Shown here in pieces: positions 35,768-45,536 of a DNA stretch of 64,000 bases. This stretch comes from Velocimicrobium porci (GTDB lineage: Bacteria; Bacillota; Clostridia; Lachnospirales; Lachnospiraceae): positions 1 to 64,000 of the forward strand of contig NZ_VUMT01000007.1 in assembly GCF_009696045.1 (NCBI RefSeq), given 5' to 3'. A program made the position numbers and the translations under genes. Below the pieces are notes generated by a model. It made no database searches, had not been told where the DNA came from, and was given only the letters and a program-made list of their open reading frames with translations. How positions within the stretch are numbered: position 1 is the first letter of the stretch; every line of letters begins with the position of its first letter.

Positions 35768-38557
35768 ATGAATAAGATAAAGATTGGAAAAGGAAAAAAA
35801 TATTACAATTATAATTTATTTTTAGTATTGTTACTAATTGGAACAGTTTGTATAATTAATTCGATTGCATTAATGTATCAATTACTGATGAGTAAAAATA
35901 TGAAGGGATTACTTGCATTTTCAATTATTGATATAGCTTCTATTGCTATATTGGTAGTCATTGGTCTTCGGGGGTGGCTTGTGGGTGAACGTCTAAAAAG
36001 GAGTCTAGATGCTACAATAGAAGTATATGGACGTTCAGAAGCAGTCATTGATTATATTATGGAGTCAACGAACAGTTATATCATGTTTATAGATTCAAAT
36101 TATAAAGTAATATCTTGTTCGGAAGCGCTAATTAAAAGGTTAGGCTACAAAGATATTTGGCAGATTCGTAAAAAATCAATCTATGATGTCTGGGATGCAG
36201 TTAAAAATAAAGAAACATTAGAAGAAATAATAAAAAAGGTAGAAAGTACGAATCTGTTCGATGGAATACGTGTATTTGAGATTGAAAGAGAAGAAATATG
36301 GTTTTCTGTTAATATAAGCCGGATTCGAAAGGAAGACAGCAGTGAAGGTTTTATGATTATATTAACTGATTTGACAAAAGAACAGAAAAGCAAAAAAGAA
36401 TTGGTTGAGATTGTCAACATGAGAAATAAGGTCTTGCTTACGATGTCCCATGAATTGAGGACACCAATTAATGGGATTAATGGTTCAACAGAATTGTTGG
36501 CTATGTCGAGTCAGTTGAGCCCGACTGACAAAAGTCATGTGCAGAATATTAGAGAGGCATGCAGGGCACTATTATCAATTGTAGAACAGGCAACGGATTA
36601 TAATAGTATTCAGAATAATGAGATTGTATTGGAAAATAGGGCGTTTACTTTAAATGATATTTTAGAAGAGGTAAGAACATTAGTCCATTTGCGGATGTAC
36701 GAGAAAAAAATAGGGTTTTGTGTCGATATCGAGCCAGAGATTCCGTCTATATTATCTGGAGATTTAGAAAAGATTTGTCGTGTTTTATTAAATTTACTGT
36801 ACAATGCGGTTGAATATACAGAAGAAGGCTATATACGTCTTAGTATTTCTAAAAAAGAGAGAGAGGGAAAAACTTTTATTCAGTATTTAGTACAGGATAC
36901 GGGATGCGGGATTGAAGAAGAAAATATAAAAAGTTTATTTGATGCCTTTTATCGTTTTGAAAAGAAAGGAGAGAACCAGAAAACAGGATTAGGACTTGGT
37001 CTTTCTATTTGTTTTGAATTTGTAAAAGCAATGGGAGGAACAATTCGATGCGAGAGTCGGGTAAATGAAGGAAGCACATTTTGGTTTGAAATTCAAACAG
37101 AAGTACTGGATAGTACCCCGATTGCCGAGGTGAAAAATCCATTTGACAAAAATATAGCACTTGTAGCAAGTACAGACTGGAGAATTGAACAGGCAAAAAA
37201 AATGTGCAGAGAGCTTGAAATTCTTTCTTTTAAATCGTGTGAAGACATGGAAGATTTGCTAAATGAAAGTTTTACGCATATTGTAATAGATGCAGCACAT
37301 CCACTTGCTACTGAAATTTTAATGACTAAATTTCCATTTCAATGTAAGAAAATATTGATATTGGAATCAAGTCAAAATGCTATTGAAGGGATCCGGGAGG
37401 CAGATTACATCGTCTATGAGCCATTTACAATTACGATGCTGGCACAGATTCTTAATATACTTGATGAGGAAAAAGAGGCTGAAGAAAATACAGTTAATCT
37501 GGTGTTTAAAACAAAGGGAGTGCATGCACTTGCAGTAGATGATAATGCAGTAAATTTAATGGTTGTGTCTAATATATTGCAGCAATATGACATTGAAGTT
37601 GAAGAAGTTGATTCTGGAAAAGTTGCAATCCAAAGATATTATGAGAATGAGTATGATTTGATTTTTATGGATTATTTAATGCCGGACATGGATGGAGTTG
37701 AAGCAACTAAGAATATTCGCAATTTGAATAAAAAAGTGAATCCTGTTATAATAGCGTTGTCTGCAAATGTAAATAAAGAAATTAAAGAAAAATTTGAACA
37801 GGCAGGTGCTGACTATGTCATGGCAAAACCGTTAGAACTTAAGGAATTAAGTCATGTATTGCGGAGGTATTTGCCATCTTATAAGATTTTAGAGAAAAAA
37901 GCAATTATTCAGGAAAGTAAAGATCAAATTACATTTGAGGCATTGAAATCGGTTTTAAAGGAAGTGGATTCTTTAAACCTTGAAAGTGGTTTGGTCTATA
38001 TGGCAGGCTCGGTTGAAAATTATGTTCGTGTTTTAAAAGTATGTTGTGAAAATGTGACAGAGCAGATTAATTATATCAGAGCGGCATATCAGTTGATTAG
38101 CATAAGTGACTTGCGTATCTATTTTCACAGTTTAAAAGGAATTTTTCTGAATGTGGGAGCTGAGAAACTTTCGGAGTTATCCAAAATGATGGAACAGGCT
38201 TCAAGTAATAGTAATCATGAATATATCCAGGAAAATCTGGAATCTTATATTGAAACAGTTGAAACATTTTGCAATAAACTACAGATGGCATTGGGACTGT
38301 ATAAAAATATATTGGCTTCTACTATACCGGAAGAAAAATATCAGCCGATGGAGCCACAGGAGTATAAAGAAAAAATAGAAGTGTTAACTGAATCAGTAAA
38401 AAGATTTGAATTTAATGAAGGCAGTGAATTGGCAGAGCAGTTAATTGTATCGAGTAAAGGTGAAAACAGAAAGTTGTTAGAGGAAGTATATGAACAGATT
38501 CAACAATTTCAATATGATAGGGCAATAGAACTGTTAGAAAAGATTAGATTTGAATAG
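35768..38557 (+). CDS. Membrane hybrid histidine kinase (PAS-HisKA-HATPase-REC-Hpt)
   Basis: About 929 residues from ATG 35768 (GGAGG; TTG 35756 also open). Two membrane helices (about 14-40 and 48-72) are followed by a PAS domain (about 95-205). HisKA comes next, with the phosphorylated His in TMSHELRTPING, then the ATPase with LLNLLYNAVEYTEEG, DTGCGIEEE and TGLGLGLSI. A degenerate receiver-like segment (about 460-560) is followed by a true receiver (VDDNAVN, Asp in FMDYLMPDMDG). An Hpt domain ends the known part, with His in YFHSLKGIFLNVG. All phosphorelay residues are intact. No output gene is adjacent. Confidence 0.9.
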   Translation: MNKIKIGKGKKYYNYNLFLVLLLIGTVCIINSIALMYQLLMSKNMKGLLAFSIIDIASIAILVVIGLRGWLVGERLKRSLDATIEVYGRSEAVIDYIMESTNSYIMFIDSNYKVISCSEALIKRLGYKDIWQIRKKSIYDVWDAVKNKETLEEIIKKVESTNLFDGIRVFEIEREEIWFSVNISRIRKEDSSEGFMIILTDLTKEQKSKKELVEIVNMRNKVLLTMSHELRTPINGINGSTELLAMSSQLSPTDKSHVQNIREACRALLSIVEQATDYNSIQNNEIVLENRAFTLNDILEEVRTLVHLRMYEKKIGFCVDIEPEIPSILSGDLEKICRVLLNLLYNAVEYTEEGYIRLSISKKEREGKTFIQYLVQDTGCGIEEENIKSLFDAFYRFEKKGENQKTGLGLGLSICFEFVKAMGGTIRCESRVNEGSTFWFEIQTEVLDSTPIAEVKNPFDKNIALVASTDWRIEQAKKMCRELEILSFKSCEDMEDLLNESFTHIVIDAAHPLATEILMTKFPFQCKKILILESSQNAIEGIREADYIVYEPFTITMLAQILNILDEEKEAEENTVNLVFKTKGVHALAVDDNAVNLMVVSNILQQYDIEVEEVDSGKVAIQRYYENEYDLIFMDYLMPDMDGVEATKNIRNLNKKVNPVIIALSANVNKEIKEKFEQAGADYVMAKPLELKELSHVLRRYLPSYKILEKKAIIQESKDQITFEALKSVLKEVDSLNLESGLVYMAGSVENYVRVLKVCCENVTEQINYIRAAYQLISISDLRIYFHSLKGIFLNVGAEKLSELSKMMEQASSNSNHEYIQENLESYIETVETFCNKLQMALGLYKNILASTIPEEKYQPMEPQEYKEKIEVLTESVKRFEFNEGSELAEQLIVSSKGENRKLLEEVYEQIQQFQYDRAIELLEKIRFE

Positions 38558-38562
38558 AGGAA

Positions 38563-38600
38563 AAGCCTAGCAGCAAATAGGGAGGGTAACTACTAGGCTT
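38563..38600 (+). terminator. Inverted repeat after the hybrid kinase gene
   Basis: AAGCCTAG (38563-38570) and CTAGGCTT (38593-38600) form a perfect 8-bp stem with a 22-nt loop, followed by GTTT. It is a probable weak terminator. Confidence 0.5.
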
Positions 38601-38604
38601 GTTT

Positions 38605-38667
38605 ATGAAAAAAATTATCTTATTAGCTATATCAATGTTATTATTTGTTACTATGTTTGTATTATAG
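38605..38667 (+). CDS. Possible 20-residue hydrophobic peptide
   Basis: The frame MKKIILLAISMLLFVTMFVL is short and hydrophobic, like small membrane peptides, but it lacks a well-placed ribosome site (the nearest GGAGGG is about 18 nt away). It lies in the 214-nt gap between the hybrid kinase and the next gene. It may be chance. Confidence 0.2.
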   Translation: MKKIILLAISMLLFVTMFVL

Positions 38668-38771
38668 TAAACAGATATGAGCATAGTATGGATATATTAT
38701 GAACAAAATGTTAATAATTGCACCACATTTGGAATAGTATTTGAGAACGAAAAAAAGTAAGGAGTCAATAT

Positions 38772-39227
38772 ATGACAAGTGTATTTAAAAAATTACTTAG
38801 TAAAGAATTAGGAGAAGAAAGATATGACGGATATTATTTATGTTATAGAAATGTGTTGAGAGACCAGGGATATGCAGGAAGAAAAATTGGAAATGAACAA
38901 GTATATAAAGAAATGTATGAATATTTGAAAGAAAAAGATAAGCATGTGTTAGACAAAATGCTTGAGCGGTTGACAGATGCGATGGAGTCAGCATTGATTA
39001 TAAATAAACAGTATGTTTTTGCTTTTATTTTTTATTTATTGAGTGCAATGTTTTTAATTTTTATGAATCTGAATCCGCTCGTTACAATTGTAAGTCTTAT
39101 TTTGATGAGTACATGTTTTATATATAAGACATGTGAATATGTTGTAAATAAATTTTGTTATATAGATGCTAACATTGCGTTAGTTTATAAAGCAGTATTA
39201 GATAAATTAATTTCTTTAAGAGAATAA
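38772..39227 (+). CDS. Small membrane protein of unknown function
   Basis: I do not recognise a family. The 151-residue protein has a charged N-terminal half (about 1-75) rich in Lys, Glu and Tyr, two adjacent membrane helices (about 78-98 and 100-118), and a short C-terminal helix. The start ATG has an AAGGAG ribosome site. It precedes the phosphoglucomutase gene by 35 nt and follows a hybrid kinase, but nothing in the sequence ties it to either. Confidence 0.7.
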   Translation: MTSVFKKLLSKELGEERYDGYYLCYRNVLRDQGYAGRKIGNEQVYKEMYEYLKEKDKHVLDKMLERLTDAMESALIINKQYVFAFIFYLLSAMFLIFMNLNPLVTIVSLILMSTCFIYKTCEYVVNKFCYIDANIALVYKAVLDKLISLRE

Positions 39228-39262
39228 AAAGTTGAGAATTCTAGAAGAAAAGAGGAGAGAAT

Positions 39263-40960
39263 ATGAGCTATATGAAACAATATGAAGCATGGTGTAAAAA
39301 TCCTTATTTTAATGAGCGGACGAAGCAGGAACTGAGAAGTATCGCAGGGAATGAGGAGGAAATTAAGGATAGATTTTATAAGGAATTGGAATTTGGTACT
39401 GGGGGACTTCGCGGAATCATTGGAGCAGGGACAAATCGAATGAACATTTACACAGTAAGAAAGGCAACCCAGGGATTTGCCAACTTTATTATCAAAGAAG
39501 GAAAGCAGGATATGGGAGTTGCAATTGCATACGATTCACGGAGTATGTCAGAAGAATTTAGTGAGGAAGCTGCACTTTGTCTAAATGCCAATGGAATTAA
39601 AACTTACCGGTTTAACTCATTAAGACCAACACCGGAACTTTCTTTTGCACTTAGAAAATTAGGCTGTTGTGCAGGAATTGTAATTACTGCAAGCCATAAT
39701 CCGCCGGAATACAATGGTTATAAAGTGTATTGGGAAGATGGGGCACAGATTACGGCACCAAAGGACAGACAGATTATTGATGAGGTAAAGTCAGTTGCGA
39801 TTGAATCGGATGTAAAAACAATGAGTCGGGAAGATGCAATAGCCAGTCAGCTTTACCATGTAATTGGAAAAGAAATCGATGACTGCTATATGGAAGAATT
39901 AAAAAAATTGATTTTAAGTAAAGAAGCAATTGCGAAAGAGGCAGAAAACCTTTCGATTGTTTACACTCCATTACATGGTACAGGTAATCTTCCTGTTCAG
40001 AGAATATTAAAGGAAATCGGTTTTAATCATGTACATGTCGTAAAACAACAGGAACTTCCAGATGGGAACTTCCCAACAGTAAGTTATCCTAACCCGGAAG
40101 ATCCAAATGCTTTCCGTTTGGCACTTGAGTTAGCAGAAGAAATTAATGCGGATTTAGTTCTTGCAACTGACCCGGACGCAGATCGTCTTGGAGTCTATGC
40201 GAAAGATTCAAAAACTGGAAATTATATTCCATTTACTGGAAATATGTCAGGCGTTTTGATTGGTGAATATGAATTAGAGCGGAAAAGAGAATTAGGAATT
40301 CTTTCGGAAAACGGAGCATTGATAAAGACAATTGTAACGACTAATATGGCAGATGCTTTGGCAAAAGAATATGGTGTTAAATTAATTGAAGTATTGACCG
40401 GATTTAAATATATCGGAGAACAAATTAAATTTTTTGAACAAAATCAGAATTACAAGTATGAGTTTGGATTTGAAGAAAGCTATGGATGTCTTGTAGGTAC
40501 CCATGCCAGAGATAAGGATGCAATTGCTGCAGTTATGGTTTTATGTGAGGCAGCGGCCTACTATAAGACAAAAGGTTTCACTTTGTGGGATCAAATGCTT
40601 AAAATTTATGAAAAATATGGATTCTACAAAGAAACACTTGGAACAATTACACTAAAAGGAATGGAAGGTTCTAAAAAAATTGCTGAGATTATGAGCAAAA
40701 TGAGACAGACAGGTCTATGTGAGGTAGCAGGGAAAAAAGTAATTACAGTTAGAGACTATGAAAAGCAAGAAGAAACCGGGCTTCCAAAATCAAATGTACT
40801 TTATTTTGAGTTAGAGGATGATTGCTGGTTCTGTGTAAGACCATCTGGAACAGAGCCTAAAATTAAGTTCTATTTTGGTGTAAAAGCTGAAACGATGGAA
40901 AGGGCAGAGTGTTTATTAAACCAGTTGAAAGAGGAAGTACTAAATCAGTTTGGAGCATAG
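39263..40960 (+). CDS. pgcA: Phosphoglucomutase / phosphomannomutase (alpha-D-phosphohexomutase)
   Basis: The 565-residue enzyme interconverts glucose-1-phosphate and glucose-6-phosphate, or the mannose equivalents. The phosphoserine loop TASHNPPEYNGYK, the metal loop DPDADRLG, the sugar loop GFEESYG and the phosphate loop RPSGTEPKIKFY are all intact. Length fits the PgcA-type enzymes of Firmicutes. It lies 27 nt before the mannose-6-phosphate isomerase gene, and both could feed nucleotide-sugar synthesis as well as maltodextrin use. Confidence 0.93.
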   Translation: MSYMKQYEAWCKNPYFNERTKQELRSIAGNEEEIKDRFYKELEFGTGGLRGIIGAGTNRMNIYTVRKATQGFANFIIKEGKQDMGVAIAYDSRSMSEEFSEEAALCLNANGIKTYRFNSLRPTPELSFALRKLGCCAGIVITASHNPPEYNGYKVYWEDGAQITAPKDRQIIDEVKSVAIESDVKTMSREDAIASQLYHVIGKEIDDCYMEELKKLILSKEAIAKEAENLSIVYTPLHGTGNLPVQRILKEIGFNHVHVVKQQELPDGNFPTVSYPNPEDPNAFRLALELAEEINADLVLATDPDADRLGVYAKDSKTGNYIPFTGNMSGVLIGEYELERKRELGILSENGALIKTIVTTNMADALAKEYGVKLIEVLTGFKYIGEQIKFFEQNQNYKYEFGFEESYGCLVGTHARDKDAIAAVMVLCEAAAYYKTKGFTLWDQMLKIYEKYGFYKETLGTITLKGMEGSKKIAEIMSKMRQTGLCEVAGKKVITVRDYEKQEETGLPKSNVLYFELEDDCWFCVRPSGTEPKIKFYFGVKAETMERAECLLNQLKEEVLNQFGA

Positions 40961-40987
40961 AATAATCGTGAATAGGAGTTGAAAAAG

Positions 40988-41926
40988 TTGAAAGAAATAT
41001 TATTTATGGAACCTGTTTTAAAAGATATGATATGGGGCGGAAACCGTCTGAAAGATGAATTTTCTTATGAAGGTGCAGGAGATAAGACAGGAGAGGCATG
41101 GGCAGTCAGTGCACATCCAAACGGAGATTGTCTTATTAAAAATGGAGAGTGGAAAGGAAAGACATTATCTTTTGTTTGGAATGAGCATCGTGAAGTGTTT
41201 GGCGGAATGGTTGGAGATAAATTCCCTTTGCTGATAAAAATTATTGATGCAAAGGATGATTTGAGTATACAGGTACATCCGGATGATAATTATGCAAAAG
41301 TTCACGAGCATGGTTCCTTTGGCAAAACAGAATGTTGGTATATATTAGATTGTAAGGAAAATGGAACAATTGTAATGGGGCATAATGCAAAAACAAAAGA
41401 AGAACTGTGTCAAATGATTGATGAAAAAAAATGGGATAAGCTGATTCGTACAATTCCTATTAAAAAAGGTGATTTTTTACAGATTAATCCGGGAACGGTT
41501 CATGCAATTAAAGGTGGAACATTAATTTTAGAAACACAGCAAAATAGTGATATTACATATAGAGTTTATGATTATGACCGATTAAGCAACGGAAAATTAA
41601 GAGAGCTTCATGTAGACAAAAGCAAAGATGTTATTAAAGTCCCATTTGAAGATTTTAAAATGACTGAAACAGCAGATGAAAATCAGGCAGTCGAAACATT
41701 GATAGCGTGTAACTATTATACGGTTCAAAAATTTACGATTCGGAAAGCAGAAACTTTTACACAGAACCATGATTTTCAAATTATGAGTGTAATAGAAGGG
41801 AATGGAACAATAGATGGTATTTCAATTCAAAAAGGAGATCATTTTATGATTCCAAGCGGATATGGCGAATATAGATTAAATGGAAATATGACTTTAATTG
41901 GTTCTTTTGTTACAGAGAATAAGTAG
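40988..41926 (+). CDS. manA: Class I-type mannose-6-phosphate isomerase
   Basis: The 312-residue zinc enzyme converts mannose-6-phosphate and fructose-6-phosphate. The metal-binding region shows IQVHPDDNYA, GKTECWYIL and NPGTVHAIKGG, typical of the short Firmicute form (about 310-320 residues). The start is uncertain: TTG 40988 sits 9 nt after AGGAG and is preferred, but TTG 40979 and ATG 41006 are possible. It is probably transcribed with the phosphohexomutase. A long hairpin follows. Confidence 0.9.
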   Translation: MKEILFMEPVLKDMIWGGNRLKDEFSYEGAGDKTGEAWAVSAHPNGDCLIKNGEWKGKTLSFVWNEHREVFGGMVGDKFPLLIKIIDAKDDLSIQVHPDDNYAKVHEHGSFGKTECWYILDCKENGTIVMGHNAKTKEELCQMIDEKKWDKLIRTIPIKKGDFLQINPGTVHAIKGGTLILETQQNSDITYRVYDYDRLSNGKLRELHVDKSKDVIKVPFEDFKMTETADENQAVETLIACNYYTVQKFTIRKAETFTQNHDFQIMSVIEGNGTIDGISIQKGDHFMIPSGYGEYRLNGNMTLIGSFVTENK

Positions 41927-41942
41927 AATTTTTTTATAGTAC

Positions 41943-42014
41943 GATAAACGCATGAATGAAATCTTATACAGCATTATCATCTATAGTGTGTAGGATTTTC
42001 TTCATGCGTTTATC
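41943..42014 (+). terminator. Long hairpin after manA
   Basis: GATAAACGCATGAA (41943-41956) and TTCATGCGTTTATC (42001-42014) form a perfect 14-bp stem; inner segments GAAATC and GGATTTTC extend the pairing. The following T-run is interrupted. It probably ends the pgcA-manA transcript. Confidence 0.65.
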
Positions 42015-42050
42015 TTGCTTTGAAAATTAGCGTTAGGGTCTTATTTTTTC

Positions 42051-42079
42051 TTTGTTTTTTACAAGAAGTGTTTTATAAT
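42051..42079 (+). promoter_or_regulatory. Possible promoter of the cardiolipin synthase gene
   Basis: TATAAT at 42074-42079 is clear; the -35 (TTGTTT near 42052-42057, spacer 16) is weak. It lies 59 nt before the start codon. Confidence 0.4.
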
Positions 42080-42137
42080 AAAGATTATAAGGGGAAAGTT
42101 TTTTTATTAGATTTATTTACGAAAAGGAGGGAAGTAT

Positions 42138-43703
42138 ATGAGTAATGGCAAGATTGAAAAGGGAAAAAAAGGATTGTTTCAGCTTATTTATGGAAGAACG
42201 CTAATTGTTATTTTAATGATTTTAATGCAAGTAGGGCTTTTAATTGCATTCTATCAGTTTTTACAGGGATATGTTATTTATGTGTACGGTGCTTCGATTG
42301 CATTGGCAGCTGTTGTGCTATTACACATTATTAATGATGAAACAAATCCAACTTATAAAATGGTTTGGATTATACCTATTTTAGTAGTTCCGTTATTTGG
42401 AGTGTTATTATATCTGTATACTCATCTTCAGATTGAAATTAGGCTGTTGACAAAACGGCATGCAGGATTAATAAAGGAAACGAGAATTTTTTTAGAGCAG
42501 GAAAAAGAAGTTTTGGAAGATTTAGAAAAGGAAGATACCCACGTTGCCTCTACTGCAAAATATTTATGTGAATATGGAGGTTATCCTGCGTATATAAATT
42601 CCAGAGTAAAATATTTTCCTTTGGGAGAAGATAAATTTGAAGAAATGAAGATTCAGTTAAAAAAAGCAAAACATTTCATATTTATGGAATATTTTATTAT
42701 ACAAGAGGGCTATATGTGGAATAGCGTGCTTGAAATATTAGAGGAAAAAGTGAAGGAGGGAGTTGAAGTAAGGGTAATGTATGATGGAATGTGTTGCATG
42801 GTATTGCTGCCATATCATTATCCAGACGAATTAAAGAAAAAAGGAATTAAATGCAAAATGTTTTCGCCAATTGTACCGGCACTTTCTACTTATCAAAATA
42901 ATCGGGATCATCGAAAAATTTTAGTTATTGATGGATTTACAGCTTTTACAGGAGGAGTGAATCTGGCTGATGAATACATCAATAAAAAAGAACGGTTCGG
43001 ACATTGGAAGGATACGGCAGTGATGATTCAGGGGGATGCCGTAAAAAGTTTTACGCTTATGTTTCTGCAAATGTGGAACATAACAGAAAAACAGCCAGAG
43101 AATTATATGCAGTATGTTCATTGGTGTGAAAAAAGAAAAGGAGAAGTGTTGGAAGATGGATATGTGATTCCATATGCTGATAGCCCTTTGGACAAAGAAA
43201 ATGTAGGAGAACAGGTGTATTTTGACATTATCCACCAGGCATGTTCTTATGTTCATATAATGACACCATATTTGATTCTAGATAATGAAATGATGGTTGC
43301 ACTTACACATGCTGCAAAACGAGGAGTAGACACTGTTATTATTATGCCTCATATACCAGACAAGGTATACGCATTCTGGCTGGCAAAAACTTATTATAAG
43401 GAATTACTGGAAGCGGGTGTTAAAATATATGAATACACACCTGGATTTGTCCATGCAAAGGTGTTTGTATCAGATGATGAGAAGGCGGTAGTAGGTTCAA
43501 TTAATCTTGACTTTCGAAGTCTGTATCTGCATTTTGAGTGTGCTTCTTATTTTTATAAAAATTCCGAAATATTCCAAATGGAAAGAGATTTTCAAAATAC
43601 ATTGAAAAAGTGTCAGGAGATAACATTAGAAGATTGCAAAAAGCAACCGGCATTACAACGAATTTGCGGAAGTGTATTGCGATTGATAGCCCCATTGATG
43701 TAA
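42138..43703 (+). CDS. cls: Cardiolipin synthase (phospholipase D superfamily)
   Basis: The 521-residue membrane enzyme condenses phosphatidylglycerols to cardiolipin. Two N-terminal helices (about 14-36 and 42-60, then 68-88) anchor it. Both HKD motifs are intact: HRKILVIDG near residue 257 and HAKVFVSDDEKAVVGSINLD near residue 440. Length is a little above the usual 480-510. ATG follows AAGGAGG. The GGDEF gene follows 26 nt downstream. Confidence 0.92.
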   Translation: MSNGKIEKGKKGLFQLIYGRTLIVILMILMQVGLLIAFYQFLQGYVIYVYGASIALAAVVLLHIINDETNPTYKMVWIIPILVVPLFGVLLYLYTHLQIEIRLLTKRHAGLIKETRIFLEQEKEVLEDLEKEDTHVASTAKYLCEYGGYPAYINSRVKYFPLGEDKFEEMKIQLKKAKHFIFMEYFIIQEGYMWNSVLEILEEKVKEGVEVRVMYDGMCCMVLLPYHYPDELKKKGIKCKMFSPIVPALSTYQNNRDHRKILVIDGFTAFTGGVNLADEYINKKERFGHWKDTAVMIQGDAVKSFTLMFLQMWNITEKQPENYMQYVHWCEKRKGEVLEDGYVIPYADSPLDKENVGEQVYFDIIHQACSYVHIMTPYLILDNEMMVALTHAAKRGVDTVIIMPHIPDKVYAFWLAKTYYKELLEAGVKIYEYTPGFVHAKVFVSDDEKAVVGSINLDFRSLYLHFECASYFYKNSEIFQMERDFQNTLKKCQEITLEDCKKQPALQRICGSVLRLIAPLM

Positions 43704-43729
43704 ATGATTAACACAGAAAGTGAAATGAA

Positions 43730-45349
43730 ATGATTCGAGAATTTATAGCTTACTATAAAAAACAAAGGGTATTCATATTAACAGGGTGTATAGTTATTTT
43801 ATTGGGAGTTGTTATTTATACGATAGGTATTTCTAGCCATAGAAAAAATTTGGACAAAGAGATTTATAATACAATTTCTCAATTAACGTTTTCAGAAACT
43901 GCAAGAGACGAAGAACTGAAAAAACTGCATATGCTTTCAAAGAAAAGATACTTAACAAGTGAACAAAAAGGTATATTATTTGAAAATATATCTGTTATTT
44001 ACATGTTGGAAAATGATAGTTCCATGTATATTTTTAATTCCGGCTATGCAATTTATCAATACGAAAAAGCAGGACTTTATGAAAAAGAAATGTTAGTTGG
44101 TATTAACCTTGCAAAATATTTGGTCGAACGCTATGAATTTGGGCTTTCAAAAGAAATTATTTTAAGTATAATGAATGAGGAAAACATAATAAAGCAAAGT
44201 AATTCAGAGGTAATGCGTAAGGCATATATGACACTGGCAGATATTTATTCTAAGACAGGAGAAACGAAAAAAGCATTTAGTGCTTGTAAGAAAGCAGAAT
44301 ATTATATTTTACAATCGAAAAAAGCACAAGATTTCTATAAAGCTTGTCTTACTGTTATTAAAGCAAGAATTTATATGCAAAATGGGCAATATAAAAAGGC
44401 TGAAAAAATATTGAACAAAGTAAGAGAGAAATATTATTATACAAATGATGACGATAGTAAGTATATTTTAATTGAATATTTGCTTCCTTTTTTAGAAGTA
44501 GATGCGAAATTGAAAGCATATGATAATAAGTATGATGAGGCAATTAAAATCAGTGACCAATACACCGCTTTTTGTGACCAATTTTCTTATAATGTTATGA
44601 AATTAAAGTTAATTGTCAGTTTAACAGAAATTGCAAAAGCTAACGATAGTCCTTCTTTTAAAAAATTTAGCAGGAAAGCCTGGAAACTATATCCAGAGGT
44701 AGTGGATGAAAGTAATTTTAATTATGCTTCTAATATGTTAGATTCAGTTGAGAAATTAATTGATGAGCTGATTACTCATGAGAATGACAAAAAGATGAAA
44801 CAGCATTTTCTTTTTAGTGTGATGGGGTTACTTTTCTTGATTTTTATTGCAATTGGACGATGCAATAAAGTATGGAAAGAAAGCTGTATTGATCATTTGA
44901 CAGGGGTGTGCAATCGAAAACTGATGATGAGGATTTATGAACAATATGACAGAAAAAAGAAAAAATATGGATGTATCATGATAGATGTTGACAATTTTAA
45001 ATCAGTAAATGATTTATATGGGCATCAGCAGGGAGATGAGATACTAATCGGGGTAGCCAGAATAGCAAAACGATATAATTCTAAAAATATTACGGTTTTT
45101 CGGTATGGTGGGGAAGAATTTTTGATTTTATATCGAACGGAAAAATATGAGAATGTAGTTAAACTTGCCGAGAAAATTAGAGAAGGAGTAGAAAAGTTAG
45201 ATTGGGAAGATGAACTCAAAGTAACGATTAGTGTGGGAACTTCATTTAGTATGGAAACAGATTATCCAATAAAACTTGCAGATAAAAGATTATATTATTC
45301 AAAATTGCATGGGAAAAATTGTGTTACAACAAAAGGGGAAAACAATTAA
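43730..45349 (+). CDS. Membrane-anchored diguanylate cyclase (GGDEF) with helical-repeat sensor
   Basis: The 539-residue protein has an N-terminal helix (about 13-33), an extracytoplasmic region of paired helices resembling tetratricopeptide repeats (about 60-345), a second helix (about 363-382) and a GGDEF domain. The active site reads RYGGEEF, and the metal/substrate segment is MIDVDNFKSVNDLYGHQQGD. It should make cyclic-di-GMP. The usual RxxD inhibitory site upstream of the signature is not visible (RYNS there), so product inhibition may be weak. The gene ends 5 nt before the chemoreceptor-tail fragment. Confidence 0.9.
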   Translation: MIREFIAYYKKQRVFILTGCIVILLGVVIYTIGISSHRKNLDKEIYNTISQLTFSETARDEELKKLHMLSKKRYLTSEQKGILFENISVIYMLENDSSMYIFNSGYAIYQYEKAGLYEKEMLVGINLAKYLVERYEFGLSKEIILSIMNEENIIKQSNSEVMRKAYMTLADIYSKTGETKKAFSACKKAEYYILQSKKAQDFYKACLTVIKARIYMQNGQYKKAEKILNKVREKYYYTNDDDSKYILIEYLLPFLEVDAKLKAYDNKYDEAIKISDQYTAFCDQFSYNVMKLKLIVSLTEIAKANDSPSFKKFSRKAWKLYPEVVDESNFNYASNMLDSVEKLIDELITHENDKKMKQHFLFSVMGLLFLIFIAIGRCNKVWKESCIDHLTGVCNRKLMMRIYEQYDRKKKKYGCIMIDVDNFKSVNDLYGHQQGDEILIGVARIAKRYNSKNITVFRYGGEEFLILYRTEKYENVVKLAEKIREGVEKLDWEDELKVTISVGTSFSMETDYPIKLADKRLYYSKLHGKNCVTTKGENN

Positions 45350-45354
45350 GTTAT

Positions 45355-45519
45355 TTGGCAGAGCAGACGAAGGAATATGTATACCAAATGTCAGAAGAAT
45401 ATGTTAAAATGATAAATGAAATAACAGAGGCAATGGAAGAGGTAGCAAAGACAACAGAAAGTTTATCAATACTTGCTCTGCATTTAAATGAAGAAACACA
45501 AAAATTTAAGATTAAGTAG
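45355..45519 (+). pseudogene. Relic of a methyl-accepting chemotaxis protein C-terminus
   Basis: The frame reads AEQTKEYVYQMSEEYVKMIN and then ends in AMEEVAKTTESLSILA and KFKIK, with a stop at 45519. This heptad pattern and the TTESLSxLA/FKI ending match the last 55 residues of chemoreceptor signalling domains. The rest of the receptor is missing, and the fragment starts directly after the GGDEF gene stop. No good ribosome site precedes any start. It could instead be a small real coiled-coil protein. Confidence 0.5.
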
Positions 45520-45536
45520 AAAAGGAAAATAATACT

